NCBI GenBank assembly: GCA_913061335.1
Contig: CAJXTP010000141.1
Location: 1-7,631, forward strand
Origin: an uncultured Loktanella sp.
Lineage (GTDB): Bacteria > Pseudomonadota > Alphaproteobacteria > Rhodobacterales > Rhodobacteraceae
Direction: 5' to 3'
DNA: 7,631 bases
The notes beneath the pieces are model-generated. The model did not search any database. It worked only from the letters and a program-made list of their open reading frames with translations, and had not been told where the DNA came from. The position numbers and the translations under genes were made by a program. Positions 1-6,148 of this stretch are shown in pieces (position 1 is the stretch's first letter; each line of letters opens with the position of its first letter).

Positions 1-45
1 ACACCTCTCTATTCGTCGGCAGCGTCAGATGTGTATAAGAGACAG
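1..45 (+). other. Illumina Nextera adapter (non-biological contig end)
   Basis: Bases 1-4 (ACAC) match the end of the Illumina P5 primer. Bases 5-12 (CTCTCTAT) match the Nextera i5 index known as N502/S502. Bases 13-26 (TCGTCGGCAGCGTC) are the Nextera read-1 overhang, and bases 27-45 (AGATGTGTATAAGAGACAG) are the 19-bp Tn5 mosaic end. All parts are contiguous and in library order, so this is untrimmed library adapter at a contig end, not genomic DNA. Genomic sequence starts at base 46. Confidence 0.98.
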
Positions 46-617
46 CAATGATCCAGCGCGTTGGTTTTAATCACGCTGGCGTTGGTCGCACGGTTTACCC
101 TGGCCTTTTGCAGCTTGCGTCGTTCATCTCAATGAACGCGGAAACCCACAAAACCGCTTTTACCAAACAGATCGCGAGCGCCGCCAAGGGCGAATCTTCC
201 GAGCATGACAAGCACAACGCATTCTACGACGAATACTTGGCCGTGATGGATATGCCTGCCGAATTCTACCTATCCACGGTTGAGCGTGTGTTCAAAAACC
301 GCGACATCGCGCGCAATGATTTCACCGTCGCTGGCCGCAAGGTCGACATTGGCAAAATTACCACCGTTGCGGTGAAGATCGTCGAAGGCGAAGAAGATGA
401 CATCTCGGCGCCTGGCCAATGTCTTGCGGCGCTTGATCTGCTTACCGGCCTGCCCGACAGTAAAAAAGCCGCACACTTAGAGCCAGGTGCAGGTCACTAC
501 GGCATTTTTGCAGGTGGCAGCTGGCGCAATAATATCCGCCCGCTTGTGCTTGATTTTATTGATGCAAATTCAGGCGAGGCAAAGCCAAAAGCAGCGAACA
601 AAAACGCAGCAGCTTAA
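46..617 (+). CDS. phaZ: Intracellular polyhydroxyalkanoate depolymerase, C-terminal part (5' truncated)
   Basis: This is the C-terminal half of an intracellular PHB/PHA depolymerase, which hydrolyses storage polyester granules in the cytoplasm to hydroxyacyl units. The reading frame runs from 48 to the TAA at 615-617. The ATG at 48 is probably an internal Met, because about 189 residues remain of a family usually near 400-430, and the rest is lost at the adapter junction. Family landmarks are VYPGLLQL (residues 17-24 from that Met), HNAFYDEYLAVMDMPAEFYL (56-75), VEGEEDDIS (112-120) and the GHYGIF block (149-154). D117 and H150 fit the catalytic Asp and His, being 33 residues apart as I recall for Ralstonia PhaZ1. 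The nucleophile Cys lies in the missing part. The C-terminus ends in a Lys/Ala-rich tail. The gene converges on the minus-strand hydrolase and their stop codons overlap. Family assignment is confident; gene start and completeness cannot be judged. Confidence 0.92.
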
Positions 618-1324
618 CGCAAGACCAGCGGCTGGCGCATCCATGCGCGCAGGGCCACGGTCACCGCATCGGGGTTTTCCAAGGTTGGCATATGGCCAGC
701 GTTGGGGATCACCTCTAGCTTTGCGTAAGGGATCAGTTCGGCGATAAATTCGTGTCGCCGCTGCGTGTTTTGCCCGTCATGGTCACCACACATCACTAAC
801 GCCGGCTGCTTGATCCGGCGCATAATGTTTTGTTGGTCTTTGCGCCGCTGCATCGCACGACTTTGACGCACATAGACATCGGGTCCAAGCGCTTGGGCCA
901 TGTCAGACAGCAATGACACCACATCCATCCGGTATGGGCCGGGCGACAACCACGCCGGGTTCACCTCTGATTGCATCGCATCGTCTAGACGGCCCGATTT
1001 AGCGGCAATGATATTTGGTTCGCGCATGGCTGCAACTTCCGGCGTATCAGATTGTGCATTGGTGGCAATAAAGGCCACGCGCGTCACACGTTCGGGCGCG
1101 CGGCGCAGGATTTCCATTGCGACCATGCCGCCCATACCCATGCCCGCCAACGCGAATTTCGGCGGCAACCATGTCAGGATTTGCGACGCAAGTTCTTCCA
1201 TCCGTTCGCCACCCGTGATCGGGGCAAATGTTATTGGGATATTTGCCGACAAAGAAGCAAGTTGCGCATAAAATACCCGCGCATCGCACATCATCGGCGG
1301 AATCAAAACCAACGGCTCAATCAT
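614..1324 (-). CDS. Alpha/beta-fold hydrolase lacking the serine nucleophile
   Basis: This is an alpha/beta-hydrolase-fold protein of 236 residues, substrate unknown, last gene of a three-hydrolase minus-strand operon. The N-terminus has the PLVLIPPMMCDARVF block (4-18) typical of this small esterase-like family. The nucleophile elbow reads AGMGMGG (60-66) instead of GxSxGG, so the serine position (G63, codon GGT at 1138-1136) is glycine. The acid (D181 in CGDHDG) and the histidine (H211 in NAGHMP) remain. I chose the ATG at 1324 because the family motif begins right after it and AAGG lies 8 nt upstream; an ATG at 1366 or a TTG at 1387 would give 14 or 21 more residues. The gene begins 85 nt after the upstream hydrolase ends (22 nt with the TTG start). 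Its TAA (616-614) overlaps the phaZ stop. It may be a pseudoenzyme, have another activity, or carry a sequencing error. Confidence 0.85.
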   Translation of the reverse strand: MIEPLVLIPPMMCDARVFYAQLASLSANIPITFAPITGGERMEELASQILTWLPPKFALAGMGMGGMVAMEILRRAPERVTRVAFIATNAQSDTPEVAAMREPNIIAAKSGRLDDAMQSEVNPAWLSPGPYRMDVVSLLSDMAQALGPDVYVRQSRAMQRRKDQQNIMRRIKQPALVMCGDHDGQNTQRRHEFIAELIPYAKLEVIPNAGHMPTLENPDAVTVALRAWMRQPLVLR

Positions 1325-1409
1325 GCCCAGCGCCTTTGATATTTCATACTGATTTGCCCCTGCCATTCTTACAGCGACTTTGGCCAATCAAAACTCGCAT
1401 CGCAAGGGT

Positions 1410-2300
1410 TTATGCCCGCCTGATGGGTTCAAACCAGCGCAATATTGCCGCAACAAGCGGTTCGGTCTGCGCAGGGCTGAATACATCGCCCGCCATCACA
1501 TGGCCCATCGCATCATCGTCCGCCCCTTGCATCAGCTTATGACCCGTAGCCTGACCGCCCCAGCGCGCCATGACACGCTCCGTTTGCTTGGCGCTAACAA
1601 CTTGATCCGCTGGATTGTAGGCCAAAAATGCGGGCGCACTAATGCCTGACAGGTCAGCCTTGCGAACTGCGCGCACCGCATCGCCCATCACATATACGGC
1701 GTGGGTTGGATAGCTGGTTGTCCAATATGCCGCATGCGCAGCGCTGTGCACATCCAATGACCGGTTTTTACCCGCGATCAAGTGCCCCCAATGCCGGACA
1801 TAAGGCAGATCAAGCAAGGTTTGCCCGATACGGTGGGTCAGACCGAAGTTCGGCGATACGCAAACCAAACCAGCAACATCTGCCCCATGGGCCAAGGCAT
1901 CCACAGCCAATGTGCACCCCGTTGAACAGCCGATGACCAGAACCCGTTTACCGATGGCACGTGCAACGCCCAGCGCCTCTGCCACATCTACCTGCCAAGC
2001 CTCAAGGCTGGCCTGCCCCATGGCCGCCCCATCTTGGCCGTGCCCTGTCAAACGTGTGAAATACAGATTTGCCCCAAGCGCCTTGGCCACCAAATCGGGG
2101 AGCGGGCGGATTTCATGGTAGCTCGTGGAAAAGCCGTGGATGAACACAACTGCAATATCCGTTTGCGCGTCTTTTTCGCCAGCCCACACAACATTCTTGG
2201 CGCAGTCAGGGCGCAGATTTGGCACCGCGGATTCTTGTGCAGCAAGCCAGTCGTCGATTTTCGTGATCGCCGAGATGTCGCAAGATGCGTTTAAACGCAT
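1410..2300 (-). CDS. Alpha/beta-fold hydrolase (carboxylesterase/monoacylglycerol lipase-like)
   Basis: This is a 296-residue cytoplasmic alpha/beta hydrolase, probably a carboxylesterase or lipase acting on acyl esters; the substrate cannot be read from sequence. The core begins with VVFIHGFSTS (51-60), giving the HG oxyanion loop at 55-56. It continues with RLTGHG (83-88), the nucleophile elbow GCSTG with S126, the acid D232 in NPADQVV, and H267 in MGHVMAGD, so the triad looks complete. About 45 residues precede the core, with no signal peptide. The ATG at 2300 lies inside the end of the upstream hydrolase gene (10-nt overlap) and within a perfect 18-nt palindrome, which suggests translational coupling; GGACGTAGG just upstream can act as ribosome-binding site. 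The product is second in the three-gene operon. Fold and triad are confident, the specific activity is not. Confidence 0.88.
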   Translation of the reverse strand: MRLNASCDISAITKIDDWLAAQESAVPNLRPDCAKNVVWAGEKDAQTDIAVVFIHGFSTSYHEIRPLPDLVAKALGANLYFTRLTGHGQDGAAMGQASLEAWQVDVAEALGVARAIGKRVLVIGCSTGCTLAVDALAHGADVAGLVCVSPNFGLTHRIGQTLLDLPYVRHWGHLIAGKNRSLDVHSAAHAAYWTTSYPTHAVYVMGDAVRAVRKADLSGISAPAFLAYNPADQVVSAKQTERVMARWGGQATGHKLMQGADDDAMGHVMAGDVFSPAQTEPLVAAILRWFEPIRRA

Positions 2301-2301
2301 C
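2284..2301 (-). promoter_or_regulatory. Perfect palindrome over stop/start junction of two hydrolase genes
   Basis: GATGCGTTTAAACGCATC is an 18-nt perfect inverted repeat. In the minus-strand mRNA it can fold as a 7-bp stem (GAUGCGU with ACGCAUC) and a UUAA loop. The stem buries the AUG (2300-2298) of the downstream hydrolase and the loop holds the UAA (2293-2291) that ends the upstream one. A ribosome terminating there would melt the stem, the classic arrangement for translational coupling. The geometry is seen directly; the function is inferred. It could also be a protein-binding palindrome or chance. Confidence 0.5.
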
Positions 2302-3028
2302 CTACGTCCGCCACAGCTGTCGTGATTAGATTAAGGCAAGCCTCATCCGAGAACCGATGATCTGCCCCATCGACAAGCGTCAGGCGCATATCAGGGCCCT
2401 GCGCGTGGTCGAGCAATCGGAGCGCCACAGCCATGTCGACATCCGCATCCGCTGTTCCTTGCAGGAACCGAACCGGAAACGGCAGCGACAGTGGATCACG
2501 CAACACCAAATGATCGCGCCCGTCTTCGATCAGGCGCTTGGTGATGATGTAGGGGTCACCATAGTCGGACGGCAAAGCCACCTGCCCTTCGGCCGCAAGC
2601 TGCGCCTTTTGGTCTGCATCAAATCCGGCCCACATGCTGTCCTCGGTGAAGTCAGGTGCGGCGGCGATCGTCAGCAATCCGGCGATCCGGTCCGGCATGG
2701 TGCGCGCTACCAGAAGCGATATCCAACCGCCCATAGACGAGCCAACCAATATCAACTGCCCAGACACCAACCCGATAGCTGCACATGCATCCTCAAACCA
2801 GTCGCCGATACATCCATCTGTGAACGCCTCAGAGCTTTCGCCGTGGCCGGAATAATCAAACCGCAAAAATGCGCGACCTTGCGCGCGCGCCCATGCTTCC
2901 AAATGCACGGCCTTTGTGCCGCCCATGTCCGAATTGAAGCCACCGAGGAAAACGATAGCAGGGCCAACCCCGTCGGTCAGATGATAAGCGATGCGGCGAC
3001 CTTGGTGGGTCATAAAGGTCTTTAGCAT
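2291..3028 (-). CDS. Alpha/beta hydrolase, ABHD10-like (acyl-protein thioesterase/carboxylesterase-like)
   Basis: This 245-residue alpha/beta hydrolase resembles the ABHD10 group (mitochondrial depalmitoylase in animals), widespread as putative carboxylesterases in alphaproteobacteria. Signature blocks are FLGGFNSDMGGTKA (27-40), FDYSGHGESS (57-66) and the nucleophile elbow VGSSMGGW with S98. The likely acid is D194 in GTADADV and the likely base H224 in DGADHRF, so the triad is complete. The ATG at 3028 follows CTGGAG (3040-3035) with a 6-nt gap, a good ribosome-binding site. It is the first gene of the three-hydrolase operon, and its stop codon overlaps the next start. An intrinsic terminator for the upstream lipoprotein gene ends only about 38 nt before this start, so any dedicated promoter must lie in or across that terminator. 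The substrate is unknown; ester or thioester hydrolysis is inferred from the family. Confidence 0.88.
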   Translation of the reverse strand: MLKTFMTHQGRRIAYHLTDGVGPAIVFLGGFNSDMGGTKAVHLEAWARAQGRAFLRFDYSGHGESSEAFTDGCIGDWFEDACAAIGLVSGQLILVGSSMGGWISLLVARTMPDRIAGLLTIAAAPDFTEDSMWAGFDADQKAQLAAEGQVALPSDYGDPYIITKRLIEDGRDHLVLRDPLSLPFPVRFLQGTADADVDMAVALRLLDHAQGPDMRLTLVDGADHRFSDEACLNLITTAVADVGCV

Positions 3029-3054
3029 TTCAGACTCCAGAAAATTAGAAGCCC

Positions 3055-3082
3055 TTCATAACAGCAAAAAAAGCCGCAGCAA
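3055..3082 (-). promoter_or_regulatory. Possible promoter of the hydrolase operon, overlapping the terminator
   Basis: On the minus strand TTGCTG (3082-3077) and TATGAA (3060-3055) are 16 nt apart, and the second is preceded by TG as in an extended -10. The match to sigma-70 consensus is only fair. The -35 element would sit in the downstream arm of the terminator hairpin. It is offered because the operon needs a promoter in this short gap unless it depends on read-through. Confidence 0.25.
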
Positions 3083-3093
3083 ACACTGCGACT
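3066..3093 (-). terminator. Intrinsic terminator after the lipoprotein gene
   Basis: Read on the minus strand, AGTCGCAG (3093-3086), a 6-nt loop and CTGCGGCT (3079-3072) form an 8-bp stem with one G-U pair, followed by a run of seven T (3072-3066). It starts 21 nt after the TAA (3117-3115) of the lipoprotein reading frame. This is a standard rho-independent terminator. Confidence 0.85.
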
Positions 3094-3114
3094 ATTCATC
3101 TCTAGGCAAAGAAA

Positions 3115-3777
3115 TTAGTCACTTGCGGACGTGTCATGCCCTGCAAAAAGGATATATGCTGAATGACGAACATCCCCGCCGACCGAAGATATACCATCAG
3201 CCTCATACACAAAAACTTCAGAATCGGCGCCAAAAAAGTCGGCGTAATCCAAATCGGCACCGTAGATAACCACTGTGCCATTCACATGTGTCAAGGTTCC
3301 CTCGACGCCATAACCACCATCAATTATATCAAAGCTACCCGCTATTGCAGTGCCTTCCGCATTATCATAGAGTTCATCAGCCGCATATAAATCAACGGTA
3401 TCCAAGTCCACTTCATAAAAATTACTAGCGCTTCCCGAAATAGTTTCTTCTTCGAAATCAACGGCGACAGTCGCTTCGCCAATGGCGTGAAAAGCGATAT
3501 AGTTACCACCATCTGTACTGTGTGAATCATAGTCTACACCATCGTAACGCACGTCACCCACGACGCCTTCTTCTGTCACCATAAAAAATCCAGCATATTC
3601 GGCAGAGCCTGTTACCTTCAGGTCAGCCCTGGGCGTCTGCTCCCAACTTTCGGCCTCATATTAGATAGATTGTACTTCGCCTAATGCCTCGGAAAAGCTT
3701 AACGGGCCACTGGATGATCCACCACACGCGGTCAAAAATGTCAGTCCTGTAATTGCTACAAACGTCGGTGAATTCAT
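3115..3777 (-). pseudogene. TbpB-like surface lipoprotein gene interrupted by one in-frame stop
   Basis: Reading from the ATG at 3777 gives a lipoprotein signal peptide with lipobox LTAC and acylated Cys at residue 18, then GGSSSG. TAA at codon 39 (3663-3661) stops it, and the same frame then runs uninterrupted for 181 more codons to the TAA at 3117-3115. GGAGAG (3788-3783) sits 5 nt before the ATG, so this is the true start; the ATG at 3582 seen in the second part is merely internal. The post-stop part has GSAEYAGFF, VAVDFEEETISGSASNF and further Gly/Asp-rich strands. It resembles the small beta-barrel domains of transferrin-binding-protein-B-like lipoproteins common in Roseobacter-type genomes. 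The family call is tentative, and the ligand unknown. The protein is very acidic and the DNA more AT-rich than its neighbours. A recent nonsense mutation or an assembly error are the main explanations. A terminator follows. Confidence 0.8.
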
Positions 3778-3875
3778 AAAATCTCTCCAAAATTAAATTG
3801 CACCTATAAGTTGCTAATCCTTAAGGGAATGCAAGCGTACTAAATGTGTTCCTGAAAGCAAACCACAGCACATTC

Positions 3876-3904
3876 TTGACAGTCGCGCAGCCTATCGCCA
3901 TTTA
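3876..3904 (+). promoter_or_regulatory. Candidate sigma-70 promoter of thrS
   Basis: A perfect -35 hexamer TTGACA (3876-3881) is followed after 17 nt by CATTTA (3899-3904), a weak -10. Transcription would start near 3911 and leave a leader of about 54 nt, too short for a T-box. The perfect -35 and its distance from thrS support it; the poor -10 limits confidence. Confidence 0.45.
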
Positions 3905-3951
3905 GGCCCGACATAACCCGCAACCGGACGCTTAGTAGGCGTCAAACTGAC

Positions 3952-3957
3952 GAGGAG
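3952..3957 (+). promoter_or_regulatory. Ribosome-binding site of thrS
   Basis: GAGGAG lies 7 nt before the ATG at 3965 and fixes the start of thrS. Confidence 0.85.
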
Positions 3958-3964
3958 CCCGCTG

Positions 3965-5911
3965 ATGGCCCAAATCTCACTTACATTCCTCGATGGTAAC
4001 GCACGTCATTATGACGCTGGAATTACTGCCGCCGCTGTGGCCGCTGACATTTCCAGCAGCTTGGCCAAAAAGGCGATTTCCGCAACTGTGAACGGCGCCC
4101 ACTGGGACTTGCAGTGGCCTATTGACGCCGACAGCGCCATTGCGATCAACACCATGAAGGACGACGAGCCTGCATTGGAATTGGTCCGCCATGACCTTGC
4201 GCACATTATGGCCCGCGCAGTGCAGGAACTGTGGCCAGACGTACAGGTCACCATCGGTCCGGTGATCAAAGACGGCTGGTACTATGACTTTGACCGCAAA
4301 GAGGCATTTGTGCCCGACGACCTTGCTGCGATTGAAAAGAAGATGAAAGAGATCATCAATAAGCGCGAGCCTGTACGCACCGAAATCTGGGACCGCGCCC
4401 GCGCGATCCAATTTTACCAAGACAAGGGCGAGCCGTATAAGGTCGAGCTGATTGAAAGCATTCCGGGCGACGAGCCTCTGCGCATGTATTGGCACGGCGA
4501 CTGGCAAGACCTGTGCCGTGGACCGCATCTGCAGCACACTGGCCAAGTCCCTGCGGACGGGTTCAAGCTGATGTCGATCGCAGGTGCCTATTGGCGTGGC
4601 GACAGTGACCGTACAATGCTGCAACGGATTTACGGCGCTGCATTTACCAACAAAGAAGGACTGAAACAGCACCTTCACCGTTTGGAAGAAGCCGCAAAGC
4701 GTGACCACCGCAAGCTGGGCCGCGAAATGAACTTGTTCCACATGCAAGAAGAAGCCCCCGGTCAGGTGTTTTGGCACCCCAACGGCTGGACTATATATAC
4801 AGAGCTGCAAGACTACATGCGCCGCCGCCAGCGCGCTGGTGGGTACGTTGAGGTGAACACGCCTCAAGTTGTGAACCGCCAATTGTGGGAAAAATCCGGC
4901 CATTGGGAAGCATATCAAGACAACATGTTCATCGTTGAAGTCGACGAAGATCATGCGCGCGAGAAATCCATCAACGCGCTGAAACCGATGAACTGCCCCT
5001 GCCACATTCAGGTGTTTAACCAAGGAATGAAATCCTACCGTGACCTACCATTGCGGATGGCCGAATTTGGATCGTGCAACCGCTATGAACCATCCGGCGC
5101 GTTGCACGGCATCATGCGTGTGCGTGGCTTCACCCAAGACGACGGCCACATCTTTTGCACCGAAGAGCAGATCGAGAGCGAGACAGAGACATTCATCGCA
5201 TTTCTTGACGCGATCTACACTGAACTTGGGTTCACCAATTGGGCGATCAAGCTATCGACCCGCCCTGAAAAGCGGATCGGCTCTGACGCGACATGGGATC
5301 ACCTCGAAGCGGCTTTGGGCAATGCTTGCCGCGCTGCTGGCCACGAATTTGACATCCAAGAAGGTGAAGGCGCGTTTTACGGGCCTAAACTCGAATTCGT
5401 GCTGACCGACGCGATTGGCCGTGAATGGCAATGCGGCACGCTTCAGGTTGATAGCAACATGCCAGAGCGGCTTGACGCATCTTACGTCGGCCAAGACGGC
5501 AATAAGCATCAGCCGTTTATGCTGCACCGCGCGACCTTGGGATCATTCGAGCGGTTCATCGGCATCTTGATCGAAGAACACGCAGGCAAGCTGCCTGTCT
5601 GGCTGGCCCCGCGTCAGGTGGTTGTCGCAACGATTATATCGGACGCTGATGATTACGCGCTTGAAGTCGTCGCAGCGCTCAAGGCCGTGGGTGTGCGCGC
5701 CGAAGTCGATCTGCGCAATGAAAAGATCAACTATAAGGTCCGCGAACACAGTCTTGGTAAGGTGCCGTTCATTCTTGCCCTTGGTGCGCGTGAAGTTGAG
5801 GAAAAAACCGTCAGCGTGCGGCGCTTGGGTGAAAACAAAACGTCTGTAACATCTCTTGCAGAAATTGTGGCTGAACTTGGTAAGGCCGCGACCCCACCTG
5901 ATCAGTTGTAA
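3965..5911 (+). CDS. thrS: Threonyl-tRNA synthetase
   Basis: ThrS charges tRNA-Thr with threonine in the cytoplasm (class II aminoacyl-tRNA synthetase) and is essential. The 648 residues compare with 642 in E. coli, so it is full length. Domain order is TGS (about 1-62), editing domain with H76xxxH80 and C184-RGPH188, catalytic core (about 250-540) and HGTP anticodon-binding domain (about 548-640). The core carries PMNCPCH (C344), motif 2 around FGSCNRYEPSGALHG (R373), H395 in DDGHIFC, and motif 3 with H521 in LHRATLGSFERF. C344, H395 and H521 align with the three zinc ligands that bind threonine (C334, H385, H511 in E. coli), each offset by 10, so all key residues are present. A GAGGAG ribosome-binding site supports the ATG at 3965, and a strong terminator follows 25 nt after the stop. 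It is monocistronic by appearance. The long opposing open frame at 3977-5023 is a shadow. Confidence 0.99.
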   Translation: MAQISLTFLDGNARHYDAGITAAAVAADISSSLAKKAISATVNGAHWDLQWPIDADSAIAINTMKDDEPALELVRHDLAHIMARAVQELWPDVQVTIGPVIKDGWYYDFDRKEAFVPDDLAAIEKKMKEIINKREPVRTEIWDRARAIQFYQDKGEPYKVELIESIPGDEPLRMYWHGDWQDLCRGPHLQHTGQVPADGFKLMSIAGAYWRGDSDRTMLQRIYGAAFTNKEGLKQHLHRLEEAAKRDHRKLGREMNLFHMQEEAPGQVFWHPNGWTIYTELQDYMRRRQRAGGYVEVNTPQVVNRQLWEKSGHWEAYQDNMFIVEVDEDHAREKSINALKPMNCPCHIQVFNQGMKSYRDLPLRMAEFGSCNRYEPSGALHGIMRVRGFTQDDGHIFCTEEQIESETETFIAFLDAIYTELGFTNWAIKLSTRPEKRIGSDATWDHLEAALGNACRAAGHEFDIQEGEGAFYGPKLEFVLTDAIGREWQCGTLQVDSNMPERLDASYVGQDGNKHQPFMLHRATLGSFERFIGILIEEHAGKLPVWLAPRQVVVATIISDADDYALEVVAALKAVGVRAEVDLRNEKINYKVREHSLGKVPFILALGAREVEEKTVSVRRLGENKTSVTSLAEIVAELGKAATPPDQL

Positions 5912-5913
5912 CA

Positions 5914-5927
5914 TTCCAGCGCTGGAA
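5914..5927. repeat. Perfect 14-nt palindrome between thrS stop and terminator
   Basis: TTCCAGCGCTGGAA is a perfect inverted repeat with no spacer, starting 2 nt after the thrS stop codon. It has no T-run of its own and lies just before the clear terminator. Function unknown: it might add mRNA 3'-end structure, bind a dimeric protein, or be chance. Confidence 0.5.
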
Positions 5928-5936
5928 CCTGTAACA

Positions 5937-5974
5937 AACCCGTCGATGTCACCATCGGCGGGTTCTTTGTTTTT
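5937..5974 (+). terminator. Intrinsic terminator of thrS
   Basis: AACCCGTCGATG (5937-5948) and CATCGGCGGGTT (5953-5964) form a 12-bp stem with one G-U pair and a TCAC loop, followed by CTTTGTTTTT (5965-5974). It begins 25 nt after the thrS stop and isolates thrS from the bufferin operon. Confidence 0.92.
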
Positions 5975-6093
5975 AAGGGCATTGGGGGTTGTGGCGGCCT
6001 GTATCCACACATCTCCAGATAACGCGTCCTCACGGAACCGCGATGCACGGTCCTGTGAGTGGCTTATGGGATGCTCAGACAGCTAGTGTTGGG

Positions 6094-6119
6094 ACAACGC
6101 AACCAAGCGTTCATGCGAA
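6094..6119 (+). promoter_or_regulatory. Candidate ECF-sigma-type promoter of the buf operon
   Basis: ACAACG (6094-6099), a 16-nt spacer and CGAA (6116-6119) match the layout of the Caulobacter SigF promoter, which I recall as GTAACC-N16-CGAA: the AAC core, the spacing and CGAA agree. SigF controls bufferin genes in Caulobacter, so the placement upstream of bufA is sensible. An inverted repeat AACGC/GCGTT (6096-6100 and 6107-6111) lies between the elements. Inferred by eye; the -35 match is only 3 of 6. Confidence 0.4.
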
Positions 6120-6135
6120 TAACCCAAAGATCTAT

Positions 6136-6140
6136 AAGGA
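6136..6140 (+). promoter_or_regulatory. Ribosome-binding site of bufA
   Basis: AAGGA lies 8 nt before the ATG at 6149. It decides for this start over an upstream in-frame start at 6059, which would put 30 residues before a normal signal peptide. Confidence 0.8.
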
Positions 6141-6148
6141 AATTACCT

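Noticed and set aside
27..45. Tn5/IS50 mosaic end that could mark a natural transposon insertion
   Set aside because: It is directly joined to the Illumina read-1 overhang, an i5 index and the P5 primer end, so it is library adapter.
487..747. 86-codon open frame across the phaZ/hydrolase junction
   Set aside because: It overlaps both real genes in another frame and has no family resemblance.
3782..3964. T-box, riboswitch or tRNA-like control leader upstream of thrS
   Set aside because: Only short stems are visible, such as GACGC/GCGTC at 3927-3943. No T-box bulge sequence or terminator is present and the leader from the likely promoter is only about 54 nt.
3977..5023. 348-codon open frame on the minus strand inside thrS
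   Set aside because: It lies wholly within the well-supported thrS gene, has no recognisable motif or ribosome-binding site, and is a codon-bias shadow.
5543..6010. 155-codon minus-strand frame over the end of thrS and its terminator
   Set aside because: It runs antisense through the thrS anticodon-binding domain and the terminator hairpin; no protein signature seen.
6029..6059. Imperfect hairpin (CTCACGG...CCTGTGAG) upstream of the buf promoter
   Set aside because: The stem needs bulges or a wobble pair and has no T-run or known motif; it may be chance and nothing specific supports a role.
6059..6148. 30-residue N-terminal extension of BufA from an upstream in-frame start
   Set aside because: It would place Arg/Gln-rich sequence before a normal signal peptide, and a good ribosome-binding site sits before the ATG at 6149.
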